A DNA stretch of 64,000 nucleotides from Yersinia aleksiciae (GTDB lineage Bacteria > Pseudomonadota > Gammaproteobacteria > Enterobacterales > Enterobacteriaceae): NCBI RefSeq assembly GCF_001047675.1, contig NZ_CP011975.1, positions 2,644,073 to 2,708,072 of the forward strand. The letters are read 5' to 3'. Of the stretch, positions 28,453 through 36,196 are shown one piece after another. Position numbers and translations under genes: made by a program. Below the pieces are notes generated by a model. The model worked only from the letters and a program-made list of their open reading frames with translations. It was not told the DNA's origin and made no database searches. Numbering within the stretch: the first letter of the stretch is position 1; each line of letters opens with the position of its first letter.

Positions 28453-29450
28453 TAAGCAATAACTATCTTGCCCTGCATATGCCCGCCCGCCACTTGGGCA
28501 TGGGCGGCATGCAGGTTTTCCACTGTCAGGCCGTGCAGTGTTTCGCTCAGGGTCCCTTGCAGTTTTCCCTCATCCACGAGCTGACTCACCTGCTTGAGAA
28601 TCTCCCCTTGTTGAGCGATATCTGGCGTAGAGTACATGCTGCGGGTGAACATAAATTCCCAATGCAGCGCCGCACTCTTCAGTTTTAACTGATTCTGATC
28701 CAGCGGTTTTTCATTCTCAACAATGGTGCAGATCTGCCCCAGTGGCGCGATCAGTTCGCTGATAGCAGGCCAGTGGCCGTCAGTGTCATTCAGGCAGAGA
28801 ATGTAATCTACTTTATCGACACCTTCTTTCGCCAATTGGGCCTTCAGGTCGTGGTAATCCACCGTCAGGTCTGCGCCTCTCTCACGGCACCAGGCGGCTG
28901 ATGCTGGTCGTGATGCGGTGGCAATGACTTTTACCGGACTGCGCAATGCGGCCAATGGAATCGCCAATGACCCGACACCGCCCGCACCGCCAATGATCAG
29001 CAGATTTTGATCGGCACTGGCATCTTGGATCTTCAGGTGCTCGAACAACGCCTCCCACGCGGTGATGGCGGTTAATGGCAGCGCGGCGGCCTGCGCCCAG
29101 TTGAGGGTGCGGGGTTTGTGGGCCGCAATGCGGGCATCGACCAACTGTTGATTGGCGTTGCTGCCGGGGCGAGTGATATCACCGGCATACCAAACTTCAT
29201 CGCCAGCGCGAAAACCGCTAACCTTCTCGCCGACGCTGACCACCACCCCGGCCGCATCCCAACCCAGAATTCGTGGCTGTTGCAGACCATTTTTCTTTAA
29301 GCTGCTATGCACTTTGGTATCAACCGGATTGATGGAGGCTGCTTTGACTTCAACCAGCAAATCAAAGGGGCCAGGTGTCAGCAGTTCTAGCGTGATTTCA
29401 ATAAAATCAGCGGGTTGTTGTGGGTTCACTGCAATGGCTTTATTCGTCAT
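28449..29450 (-). CDS. Zinc-type alcohol dehydrogenase-like NADPH:quinone oxidoreductase
   Basis: A 333-residue MDR-superfamily reductase. I chose ATG 29450, preceded on its strand by AGGAAG, rather than the longer frame to 29549. The GroES-like N-terminal half reads VKAASINPVDTKVHS and WDAAGVV; the Rossmann half has GGAGGVGSLAIPLA for NADPH binding. The catalytic zinc ligands of alcohol dehydrogenases are missing, as in the ZADH/quinone oxidoreductase branch. It diverges from a LysR gene, which probably controls it, and overlaps nadR end to end. Substrate unknown, likely a quinone or reactive carbonyl. Confidence 0.87.
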   Translation of the reverse strand: MTNKAIAVNPQQPADFIEITLELLTPGPFDLLVEVKAASINPVDTKVHSSLKKNGLQQPRILGWDAAGVVVSVGEKVSGFRAGDEVWYAGDITRPGSNANQQLVDARIAAHKPRTLNWAQAAALPLTAITAWEALFEHLKIQDASADQNLLIIGGAGGVGSLAIPLAALRSPVKVIATASRPASAAWCRERGADLTVDYHDLKAQLAKEGVDKVDYILCLNDTDGHWPAISELIAPLGQICTIVENEKPLDQNQLKLKSAALHWEFMFTRSMYSTPDIAQQGEILKQVSQLVDEGKLQGTLSETLHGLTVENLHAAHAQVAGGHMQGKIVIAY

Positions 29451-29551
29451 TTTTATCTTCCTGTTTAGCGTATTCATGGAGTCTAGACCTATCTGCTGGC
29501 AGTGATAAGATGGACAATCACTAACGCAGTGTTCGTCTGAGATCAACAATC

Positions 29552-30460
29552 ATGTTTAAGCAACTTCAGGATATGGCGCTGTTCGCGCGAGTCGCTGAGT
29601 GTGGCAGCTTTACCCGTGCGGCTGAAATGGCCGGGTTGCCGAAGTCGAGTGTCAGTAAGCGCATCAGCCAGTTAGAGCAAGGTCTGGGGATTCGGCTGAT
29701 CAATCGCACCACCCGTCAATTGAATCTGACCTTTGCCGGTGAGCGCTATTTGGTGCATTGCCAAGAGATGTTACACGCGGCTGAGCGCGCGGATCTGGCA
29801 CTGCAACGGCTGAAGGATAACCCCAGTGGCCGTTTGCGAATTTCAACGCCAGCCGGGTTAGGTGCCACCCTGTTGGCGCGGCTGGCGACCGATTTTCAGC
29901 GACAATATCCGGATGTACAGCTGGAGGTTTTGGTGTCGGATACCATGGTGGATCTGGTGGAGGAGGGCTTTGATGTGGCGCTGCGTACCGGCAAGCCGCA
30001 GGACTCATCACTGATTGGCCGCCGATTGGGCTATGCACCGCGCTACCTGCTGGCCTCACCAGACTATCTGGCGCAGTATCCGCCGCTCACCCATCCAAGC
30101 CAATTGGAGATGCACCATTGTATTGCCCATCGTGCCTGGCAGGCGCTGATTTTACGTCGTGACGGTGAATTTTACCGCTGGCAAGTGCCAGTGCAGCATG
30201 TCACGGATAACCTGTTGTATGCCCGCGAATGCGCCCTTGCCGGCGGCGGCATCACGCTACTGCCTGCATTTTTAAGCCGTGAAGTGGTGGCGAATCGTCA
30301 GCTCATCGAAGTGTTGCCCCAATGGCAAGCCGAGGGCAATGAGCTCTATTTGGTCTACCCAAGTCGCAAGTTAAATTCCCCCGCGCTGAGCTGTTTTATT
30401 GATGTGGTGATTGGGCATCCGGTATTTGAGGATTACATGCAAGGGCTGGCAATGTCTTGA
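29552..30460 (+). CDS. LysR-family transcriptional regulator
   Basis: A 302-residue LysR protein with the usual N-terminal helix-turn-helix (ALFARVAECGSFTRAAEMAG, then SSVSKRISQLEQGLG) and an effector domain starting near SGRLRISTPAGLGATLL. It lies about 100 bases from, and divergent to, the quinone oxidoreductase gene, the normal layout for a regulator and its target. Inducer unknown; the family branch often answers to quinones or electrophiles, but that is inference. Confidence 0.87.
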   Translation: MFKQLQDMALFARVAECGSFTRAAEMAGLPKSSVSKRISQLEQGLGIRLINRTTRQLNLTFAGERYLVHCQEMLHAAERADLALQRLKDNPSGRLRISTPAGLGATLLARLATDFQRQYPDVQLEVLVSDTMVDLVEEGFDVALRTGKPQDSSLIGRRLGYAPRYLLASPDYLAQYPPLTHPSQLEMHHCIAHRAWQALILRRDGEFYRWQVPVQHVTDNLLYARECALAGGGITLLPAFLSREVVANRQLIEVLPQWQAEGNELYLVYPSRKLNSPALSCFIDVVIGHPVFEDYMQGLAMS

Positions 30461-30526
30461 TGAGCCGAATATACTGCTTATTCGGCTCACAAAATGAGCC
30501 GAATGAAATGGCTGATCGGCTCATTT
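30461..30526. repeat. Two inverted repeats built on TGAGCCGA before the fic gene
   Basis: The first repeat (30461-30489) has arms TGAGCCGAAT and ATTCGGCTCA. The second (30491-30526) has 12-bp perfect arms AAAATGAGCCGA and TCGGCTCATTTT. So the same half-site occurs four times in 66 bases, between the LysR stop and the fic start. The first could serve as a hairpin terminator for the LysR gene; together they look like an operator pair. Confidence 0.85.
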
Positions 30527-30544
30527 TCAACTCTGGAGATAACG

Positions 30545-31675
30545 ATGCACGAAAACCCATGGGTGTGGCAGCATGAGAAGTGGCCCCATTTTTACTGGGA
30601 TGATGCGCTTATTCAGCCTCAGCTACGTAACACTCGGTTTAAGCTCGGGCAACTCCTTGGTGAAAACAGGGGAAATACCTCTGCTGAATGCGCCTCAAAA
30701 ACCTTAGATGTACTTTTGGCGAATATTATCGCGTCATCAAAAATAGAAAATGAGCAACTTAATGTCAGGTCGGTGCGTTCATCGCTGGCAAAAAAGCTTG
30801 GGATGACTTTGGCAGAGAGTGATCTGACATCTGATCGTTCTGATGGTTTAGCTGACATCATGCTTGACGCCATTCATGAATGTCATGCGGATTTAACGCT
30901 TGAGCGATTGTATCAATGGCACGAATGGCTGTTCCCCCATGATTCATGGATGCTGAATCCTATTAAGACCGCTCAATTGCGTGGGGGGGAGCCGATGCAA
31001 GTCGTTTCAGGCCGAATGGGCAAGGAAAAGGTTCATTTTGAAGCACCGCCTCGCGACGTTCTGTCTGCGGAACTAAAACAGTTTATCGATTGGTTTAATG
31101 TCTCTCGCATTGATAATGCGGTTGATCCACTGTTACGGGCCGCAATGGCGCATTTCTGGTTTGTCACCCTGCATCCCTTCGAGGACGGTAATGGCCGTAT
31201 TACCAGGGCACTGACCGATATGGCATTATCACAGGCGGATAGCCAAAGTATTCATCTTTACGCCATGTCCGTTGCCATCCTTGAGAACCGCGATGGGTAT
31301 TACGCTATTTTGGAGCAATGCCAACGTGGAAGTCTGGATATCACACCTTGGTTACTGTGGTTTATCACCACTCTGGAACAGAGTTTGGATCAAGCATCTG
31401 AAGGGGTTCGTTCTACATTGGCTAAGAATCACTTCTGGTTAAAGCACAATGACAGTGGGCTGAGGGATGAGCAGATAAAAGTGCTTAATCGTCTGTTAGA
31501 TGGCGGTGAAAATGGTTTTGCTTTAGGTATCAGCGCATCTCAATATCAAAAAGTCGCACAGGTCAGTAAAGCAACCGCAACCCGTCATCTCGCGGAGTTA
31601 TTGGGCCGGGAATGTATTGAAAAGCTGCCGGGGGAAGGGCGGAGTACCCGCTACCGAGTTAAGTTTCCAGATTAA
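30545..31675 (+). CDS. Fic-family protein adenylyltransferase with C-terminal winged helix
   Basis: A 376-residue Fic protein. The catalytic motif HPFEDGNGR is at about residue 210, with the His that transfers AMP from ATP to a target hydroxyl. The N-terminal inhibitory helix motif is SSKIEN (about 64-69, form S-x-x-x-E-N), making it a class II, self-inhibited Fic. The N-terminus (WVWQHEKWPHFYWD) is the DUF4172-type extension. The last 50 residues look like a winged helix (QYQKVAQVSKATATRHLAEL). ATG 30545 follows CTGGAGA. No separate antitoxin gene is present. Upstream inverted repeats may be its own operator. The protein target is unknown. Confidence 0.9.
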   Translation: MHENPWVWQHEKWPHFYWDDALIQPQLRNTRFKLGQLLGENRGNTSAECASKTLDVLLANIIASSKIENEQLNVRSVRSSLAKKLGMTLAESDLTSDRSDGLADIMLDAIHECHADLTLERLYQWHEWLFPHDSWMLNPIKTAQLRGGEPMQVVSGRMGKEKVHFEAPPRDVLSAELKQFIDWFNVSRIDNAVDPLLRAAMAHFWFVTLHPFEDGNGRITRALTDMALSQADSQSIHLYAMSVAILENRDGYYAILEQCQRGSLDITPWLLWFITTLEQSLDQASEGVRSTLAKNHFWLKHNDSGLRDEQIKVLNRLLDGGENGFALGISASQYQKVAQVSKATATRHLAELLGRECIEKLPGEGRSTRYRVKFPD

Positions 31676-31677
31676 AA

Positions 31678-31697
31678 CGGCCTGCAATGGCAGGCCG
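31678..31697. terminator. Hairpin between fic and ettA
   Basis: CGGCCTGC and GCAGGCCG form an 8-bp stem with a 4-base loop between the convergent fic and ettA genes. A clear T-run is missing on both sides, so the strength is uncertain. Confidence 0.5.
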
Positions 31698-31723
31698 CGA
31701 GTATCGATAAGTCAGATTAAAAA

Positions 31724-33391
31724 TTACTTAACCATTTTCTTATACTTAATACGGTGTGGTTCCAGTGCTTCGGCACCCAGAGTGCGTTTTTTCCACTCTT
31801 CGTATTCAGTAAAGTTACCTTCGAAGAATTGCACTTTGCCTTCATCTTGATAATCGATGATGTGAGTGGCAATTCGGTCCAGGAACCAACGGTCATGGGA
31901 AATGACCATTGCGCAGCCTGGGAATTCCAGCAGGGCGTTTTCCAGTGCGCGCAGGGTTTCGATGTCCAGATCGTTGGTCGGTTCATCGAGTAGCAGCATG
32001 TTGCCGCCAACCTGTAGCAGCTTAGCCAAATGGATACGGCCACGCTCACCACCGGACAGCTCGCCGACACGCTTACCTTGATCAATCCCTTTAAAGTTAA
32101 AGCGGCCAACATAGGCGCGGCTTGGAATTTCAAAGTTGCCGATCTTCATGATGTCCTGACCACCGGACACCTCTTCCCAAACGGTTTTGCTGTCATCCAT
32201 GTTGTCGCGGAACTGATCAACCGAGGCTAATTGCACGGTATCACCCAGTGAAATGGTGCCGGAGTCTGGCTGTTCCTGACCTGATAACATGCGGAACAGT
32301 GTCGATTTACCCGCGCCGTTCGGGCCGATGATCCCGACTATCGCGCCTTTTGGCAGCGCAAAGGTCAGATCATCAATCAACAGGCGGTCACCGTAAGATT
32401 TGCTCAGATGCTCGACTTCCAGCACCTTATCGCCTAAACGTGGGCCTGGTGGAATGAACAACTCGCTGGTTTCGTTACGTTTTTGATACTCGACGCTGTT
32501 AAGTTCTTCAAAGCGAGCCAGACGTGCTTTACCTTTCGCCTGACGGCCTTTTGGATTCTGACGAACCCACTCCAGCTCTTTCTCAATCGACTTGCGACGC
32601 GCAGCTTCGGAAGAGGCTTCCAGTGCCAGACGAGCATCTTTCTGCTCCAGCCATGAGGAGTAGTTGCCTTCCCATGGAATACCTTCGCCACGGTCCAGCT
32701 CCAGAATCCAACCGGCCACGTTATCGAGGAAGTAACGGTCATGGGTGATGGCGACCACAGTGCCTTCATAATCGTGCAGGAAGCGCTCAAGCCATGCCAC
32801 AGATTCCGCATCCAAGTGGTTGGTCGGTTCGTCCAGCAGCAGCATGTCCGGTTTTTCCAGCAGCAGGCGACAGATAGCGACACGACGGCGTTCACCACCG
32901 GATAGATTCGCAATCTTGGCATCCCAAGGTGGCAGACGCAGGGCATCCGCCGCACGTTCTAACTGGTTATCCAGATTATGGCCGTCTTGGGCTTGGATAA
33001 TGGCTTCCAGCTCACCTTGCTCTTTGGCGAGTTTATCGAAATCAGCATCAGGTTCCGCATACAGCGCATAAACCTCATCCAAACGGGTCAGTGCGCGTTT
33101 GACTTCGCTCACCGCTTCTTCAACGGATTCACGTACCGTTTGCTCAAGATTTAACTTGGGCTCTTGCGGCAAGTAACCAATTTTGATGCCTGGTTGTGGG
33201 CGAGCTTCACCTTCAATATCGGTATCGATGCCAGCCATAATGCGCAATAGGGTCGATTTACCGGAGCCATTCAGGCCCAGCACACCAATTTTGGCACCAG
33301 GGAAGAAACTCAGGGAGATGTTTTTCAAAATATGCCGTTTCGGCGGAACGACTTTGCCGACACGATGCATGGAATAGACGTATTGAGCCAC
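31724..33391 (-). CDS. ettA: Energy-dependent translational throttle protein EttA
   Basis: EttA is an ABC-F ATPase that binds the ribosomal E site and gates early elongation according to the ADP/ATP ratio. The 555-residue protein has two ABC domains with Walker A GLNGSGKST and GPNGAGKST, two signatures (LSGGERRRVA and LSGGERGRIH), an arm insertion in the first domain and the linker between domains (about 250-320). There are no membrane segments. Length matches E. coli. The order nadR ... ettA ... slt is that of E. coli, but with the fic, LysR/oxidoreductase and hms genes inserted. Confidence 0.97.
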   Translation of the reverse strand: MAQYVYSMHRVGKVVPPKRHILKNISLSFFPGAKIGVLGLNGSGKSTLLRIMAGIDTDIEGEARPQPGIKIGYLPQEPKLNLEQTVRESVEEAVSEVKRALTRLDEVYALYAEPDADFDKLAKEQGELEAIIQAQDGHNLDNQLERAADALRLPPWDAKIANLSGGERRRVAICRLLLEKPDMLLLDEPTNHLDAESVAWLERFLHDYEGTVVAITHDRYFLDNVAGWILELDRGEGIPWEGNYSSWLEQKDARLALEASSEAARRKSIEKELEWVRQNPKGRQAKGKARLARFEELNSVEYQKRNETSELFIPPGPRLGDKVLEVEHLSKSYGDRLLIDDLTFALPKGAIVGIIGPNGAGKSTLFRMLSGQEQPDSGTISLGDTVQLASVDQFRDNMDDSKTVWEEVSGGQDIMKIGNFEIPSRAYVGRFNFKGIDQGKRVGELSGGERGRIHLAKLLQVGGNMLLLDEPTNDLDIETLRALENALLEFPGCAMVISHDRWFLDRIATHIIDYQDEGKVQFFEGNFTEYEEWKKRTLGAEALEPHRIKYKKMVK

Positions 33392-33463
33392 GTTGCGTCT
33401 GCCTCTCTATTAGTAGTGATGTCTGGTGCGGAGTGTAGCCCGTTTTGATAACAGTTCCCAGTG

Positions 33464-33516
33464 ATCCCCGTCGTCCTTGACGCCACAGCGTTGTTCGCTG
33501 CGGGCCAATAACGTTG
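33464..33516. repeat. ERIC fragment between ettA and hmsE
   Basis: The end shared with other copies, CGTCCTTGACGCCACAGCG, is present and then the similarity stops, so this is a truncated copy. It lies upstream of ettA and downstream of hmsE. Confidence 0.6.
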
Positions 33517-33555
33517 GGAGTCGCTTCGATAGAGGGCAAACGGAAGCAAAAAGGG

Positions 33556-34062
33556 TTAGGGCGCAGTCACTATCATTGAGACACGGCGGTTCTCTGCTCT
33601 CCCTTTGGCGGTACGGTTATCAGCGACTGGATCGAGTTTTCCACGGCCACGAACATCAATATTCTGTCTTGGAATACCGGTGCTCGCCAGCGTATCCGCG
33701 ACGGCTAAGGCGCGCTGGTAGGAGAGTTGTTGGTTATAGCTATCTTCGCCAGTAGAGTCAGTATGACCATCCACCCGCAAATGGGTTATGCCAACGGCGG
33801 CTAAAGCCTTGCCGATATTTTGTACTTTAGTCACCCCTGTTGGGTTTAATTTTCTGACATCACTGCCGAAAAGCACTTTATTGGCGAGGCCGAACTCCCA
33901 GCCGTTATCCGTTAACTTAAACCCCTGCTCTTGTAATGCGGCAATTTGCTCAGCGCTCAGCCCTTGTGGTTTTGCCTGGCAGCCTGCCAGTACCAATAAG
34001 CTGATAGCGAAAAAACTGAACCAAATACGGCTGATCAGATTCTTATTTTTCAATCCCTGCAT
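33556..34062 (-). CDS. hmsE: OmpA-family outer-membrane lipoprotein HmsE (YfiB-like)
   Basis: A 168-residue lipoprotein with lipobox LAGC at about 24-27 and a C-terminal OmpA/peptidoglycan-binding domain (VDGHTDSTGEDSYNQQLSYQ and GRGKLDPVADNRT). In the Yersinia HmsCDE and Pseudomonas YfiBNR systems this protein captures the periplasmic inhibitor and so relieves inhibition of the cyclase. Last gene of hmsC-hmsD-hmsE, 5 bases after hmsD. Confidence 0.88.
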   Translation of the reverse strand: MQGLKNKNLISRIWFSFFAISLLVLAGCQAKPQGLSAEQIAALQEQGFKLTDNGWEFGLANKVLFGSDVRKLNPTGVTKVQNIGKALAAVGITHLRVDGHTDSTGEDSYNQQLSYQRALAVADTLASTGIPRQNIDVRGRGKLDPVADNRTAKGRAENRRVSMIVTAP

Positions 34063-34067
34063 GTCAC

Positions 34068-35372
34068 CTACCCTAAGCTTTCTGTGAGAGTAATATCCGA
34101 TGGCTGAGCAATAGCTCTCCCGCCACTGGACTGGAAGTTTTTCTTGGCTTGATACATGGCCTCATCTGCCCGCTGTAACAGCTCTTCGGGTGACTGTGCA
34201 TGATCAGGATAAATCGCAATGCCAATACTCAGCGAAGTCGTAATTTCACTCCCATCGGCCAAAATGATGGGTTGGCTCATACTTTCAATAATATTGTTGG
34301 CAATAATCAGAACATCATCTGTCTCGTGGATAGGTGCCAGTAAGACGGCAAACTCATCCCCGCCCAAACGGGCCACTAAATCGGTTTCACGTAATAGGGC
34401 ACGAATCCGGTCGGCGATGCTGGTCAGCACCACATCACCTGCTGCATGACCATAGCTATCGTTGATCTCTTTAAAGCGGTCACCATCCAGGAATAGAACG
34501 GCAGCATGATCGTCCGACTGACAATCATTGAGCGTGCGGCTTAAGCGGCCCTCAAAAAAGGCGCGATTTGCCAGACCAGTCAGGCTATCGTGTGCCGCCC
34601 GATGGGCAAGGAAGTCATTTTCTTGCGTCAGATGTTTTTGCCAAACTTCCAGCTCTTCCAGCAACCCATTGAAGTCATTGCTTAACTCATTCAGTTCCGC
34701 AATTTTTGCTGAAGGGACGCGTTGGCCAAAGCTGCGGTTGCGACTGACGTTATGGGCCACTTTGGTAATTTGGTTCAGTGAGCCGATGATGCCATAGAGC
34801 ATGCGGCGTGACAGAACTAACGCGACCAAGGTGCTGAGCACCAGACACGCCAGTAAGCCCGCTAATCCTTGCAGCAGAAAACGCAGTAGGCTACCGCCGT
34901 GGCCGACAATCACTATGGTGCCAATCTCATTACCGGAATGAACCATGGGCAGCACTACGGGTTGAGGCAGTGCCCAGCGGGCAACATTTTGCTCCATGTA
35001 GTGCATGGGGCCATTATCAGGCTGTGTCCAACTCGCCATCTCCCGACCATTCACATCCAGAATCTTTGCTTCGGCCACCTCTTCATTGGCGGCAATCAGC
35101 GACAGTGCTTCGTTGGCAGCGACGCTGTCACCAAATACCACAGCAGCTTCAGTGGTATAGCTGATCGAACGGGCAATCAAATGCAGGTTATGGTCAGCAT
35201 AAACCCGTAGGGCAAACAGTGCCGCTAGCGTGAGGAAGATACCTGCCGTCGCCACAGAGACCAGTGCCACCGTTAAGTGAATTCGCCCCAGTACGCGGCC
35301 CAGTGTCGGGAGTCTGGCTGCATCATGGTGATGTTGGGTCTGGCTAGCAGACTTTTTCTTTATTGAACTCAT
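34068..35372 (-). CDS. hmsD: Membrane diguanylate cyclase HmsD (YfiN-like)
   Basis: A 434-residue cyclase that makes c-di-GMP and promotes biofilm. Layout: membrane helix at about 33-57, periplasmic CHASE8-type region to about 160, second helix at about 165-190 followed by a HAMP linker, and a GGDEF domain from about 265. The active motif is LGGDEF with an I-site RETD five residues before it, so it looks active and product-inhibited. Start ATG overlaps the stop of hmsC by 4 bases (ATGA). No EAL domain. Confidence 0.92.
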   Translation of the reverse strand: MSSIKKKSASQTQHHHDAARLPTLGRVLGRIHLTVALVSVATAGIFLTLAALFALRVYADHNLHLIARSISYTTEAAVVFGDSVAANEALSLIAANEEVAEAKILDVNGREMASWTQPDNGPMHYMEQNVARWALPQPVVLPMVHSGNEIGTIVIVGHGGSLLRFLLQGLAGLLACLVLSTLVALVLSRRMLYGIIGSLNQITKVAHNVSRNRSFGQRVPSAKIAELNELSNDFNGLLEELEVWQKHLTQENDFLAHRAAHDSLTGLANRAFFEGRLSRTLNDCQSDDHAAVLFLDGDRFKEINDSYGHAAGDVVLTSIADRIRALLRETDLVARLGGDEFAVLLAPIHETDDVLIIANNIIESMSQPIILADGSEITTSLSIGIAIYPDHAQSPEELLQRADEAMYQAKKNFQSSGGRAIAQPSDITLTESLG

Positions 35373-35998
35373 AATGCGTCAGCCTTCTTACGGGCAAGTT
35401 GCAACACGCTGGGGTGCACTCGAACCCCACCGCGCGCTAATGCATCCATATTGACTTTGAAAGAAGCTTGCTTATCTTCAAGTAGCAGGCAGAAAGCACT
35501 GCCTAGCGTGCATTCGTCATAATCTTCACTGATGGTCAGAACCGGGTGCCCAGAGAGACGTGCGGCCAGCTCCTGGCGCTTTCGCCCCTCGATACGACCC
35601 AGATAAACCACATCACAGTTGGCGGCAACCGACGCGTCGGGCTGCGGGTAACGCTCGGTTTTGATCGGGTGGGCGGTTTGCATCAATGCGGGATTGAATA
35701 GCTCATCTGCGTAATCAGTTTGAGCCACGACACATAAGCGAATCACCGGTGGTGGTACTGGCCAGCGCGCATAGCTGATAATGCCCAGTACCATTTTGGC
35801 GGCGGCATCATTGCGTTCATGTAGCAGTTCTGCACTCAGATTATTCGCAGCCCTTAAGGGCATGGTAGCGAACAGGAGCGAGATAAGGAGTAAAACAGAG
35901 GCACAGGCCCGCCAGACACGCCGTAGCGTCATCCGTTTGAGCGGGTGATAGCGTTTATAACTACTAACGCCGTTAATTGCGCAAGTTACGGTATTCAT
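35369..35998 (-). CDS. hmsC: Periplasmic inhibitor of the cyclase, HmsC (YfiR-like)
   Basis: A 209-residue exported protein with a DUF4154/YfiR domain. In the known systems it binds the periplasmic part of the cyclase and holds it off; redox state of its cysteines may matter, and several Cys are present (VIRLCVVAQ, NCDVVYLG, ECTLGSAFCLL). I chose ATG 35998, which follows AGGAAG, over a longer frame to 36115. A basic N-terminus leads into a hydrophobic signal segment ending near PLRAA. First gene of the operon, overlapping hmsD by 4 bases. Confidence 0.85.
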   Translation of the reverse strand: MNTVTCAINGVSSYKRYHPLKRMTLRRVWRACASVLLLISLLFATMPLRAANNLSAELLHERNDAAAKMVLGIISYARWPVPPPVIRLCVVAQTDYADELFNPALMQTAHPIKTERYPQPDASVAANCDVVYLGRIEGRKRQELAARLSGHPVLTISEDYDECTLGSAFCLLLEDKQASFKVNMDALARGGVRVHPSVLQLARKKADAL

Positions 35999-36149
35999 TT
36001 TTGCGCTTCCTGTAGGGCGACACGGTTTACACGTTAATTGCAGCAGACGAATAATTAGTCGCCAAAATACTATTATAAGAATTAATTGATGCAAGAATAG
36101 TCTTGGTATCGACAATATGAGATTTATCCTAAATATTATCGAAGATTTA

Positions 36150-36179
36150 TAAAAAAAGCCCGACTGATTAGCCGGGCTT
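36150..36179 (-). terminator. Intrinsic terminator of the P-type ATPase gene
   Basis: On the minus strand AAGCCCGGC...GTCGGGCTT forms a stem (7 bp, 36156-36162 with 36173-36179) followed by a run of T (A-run at 36151-36157 on the plus strand), shortly after the ATPase stop at 36197. Confidence 0.8.
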
Positions 36180-36196
36180 GATGATGCTGCTGAAAA

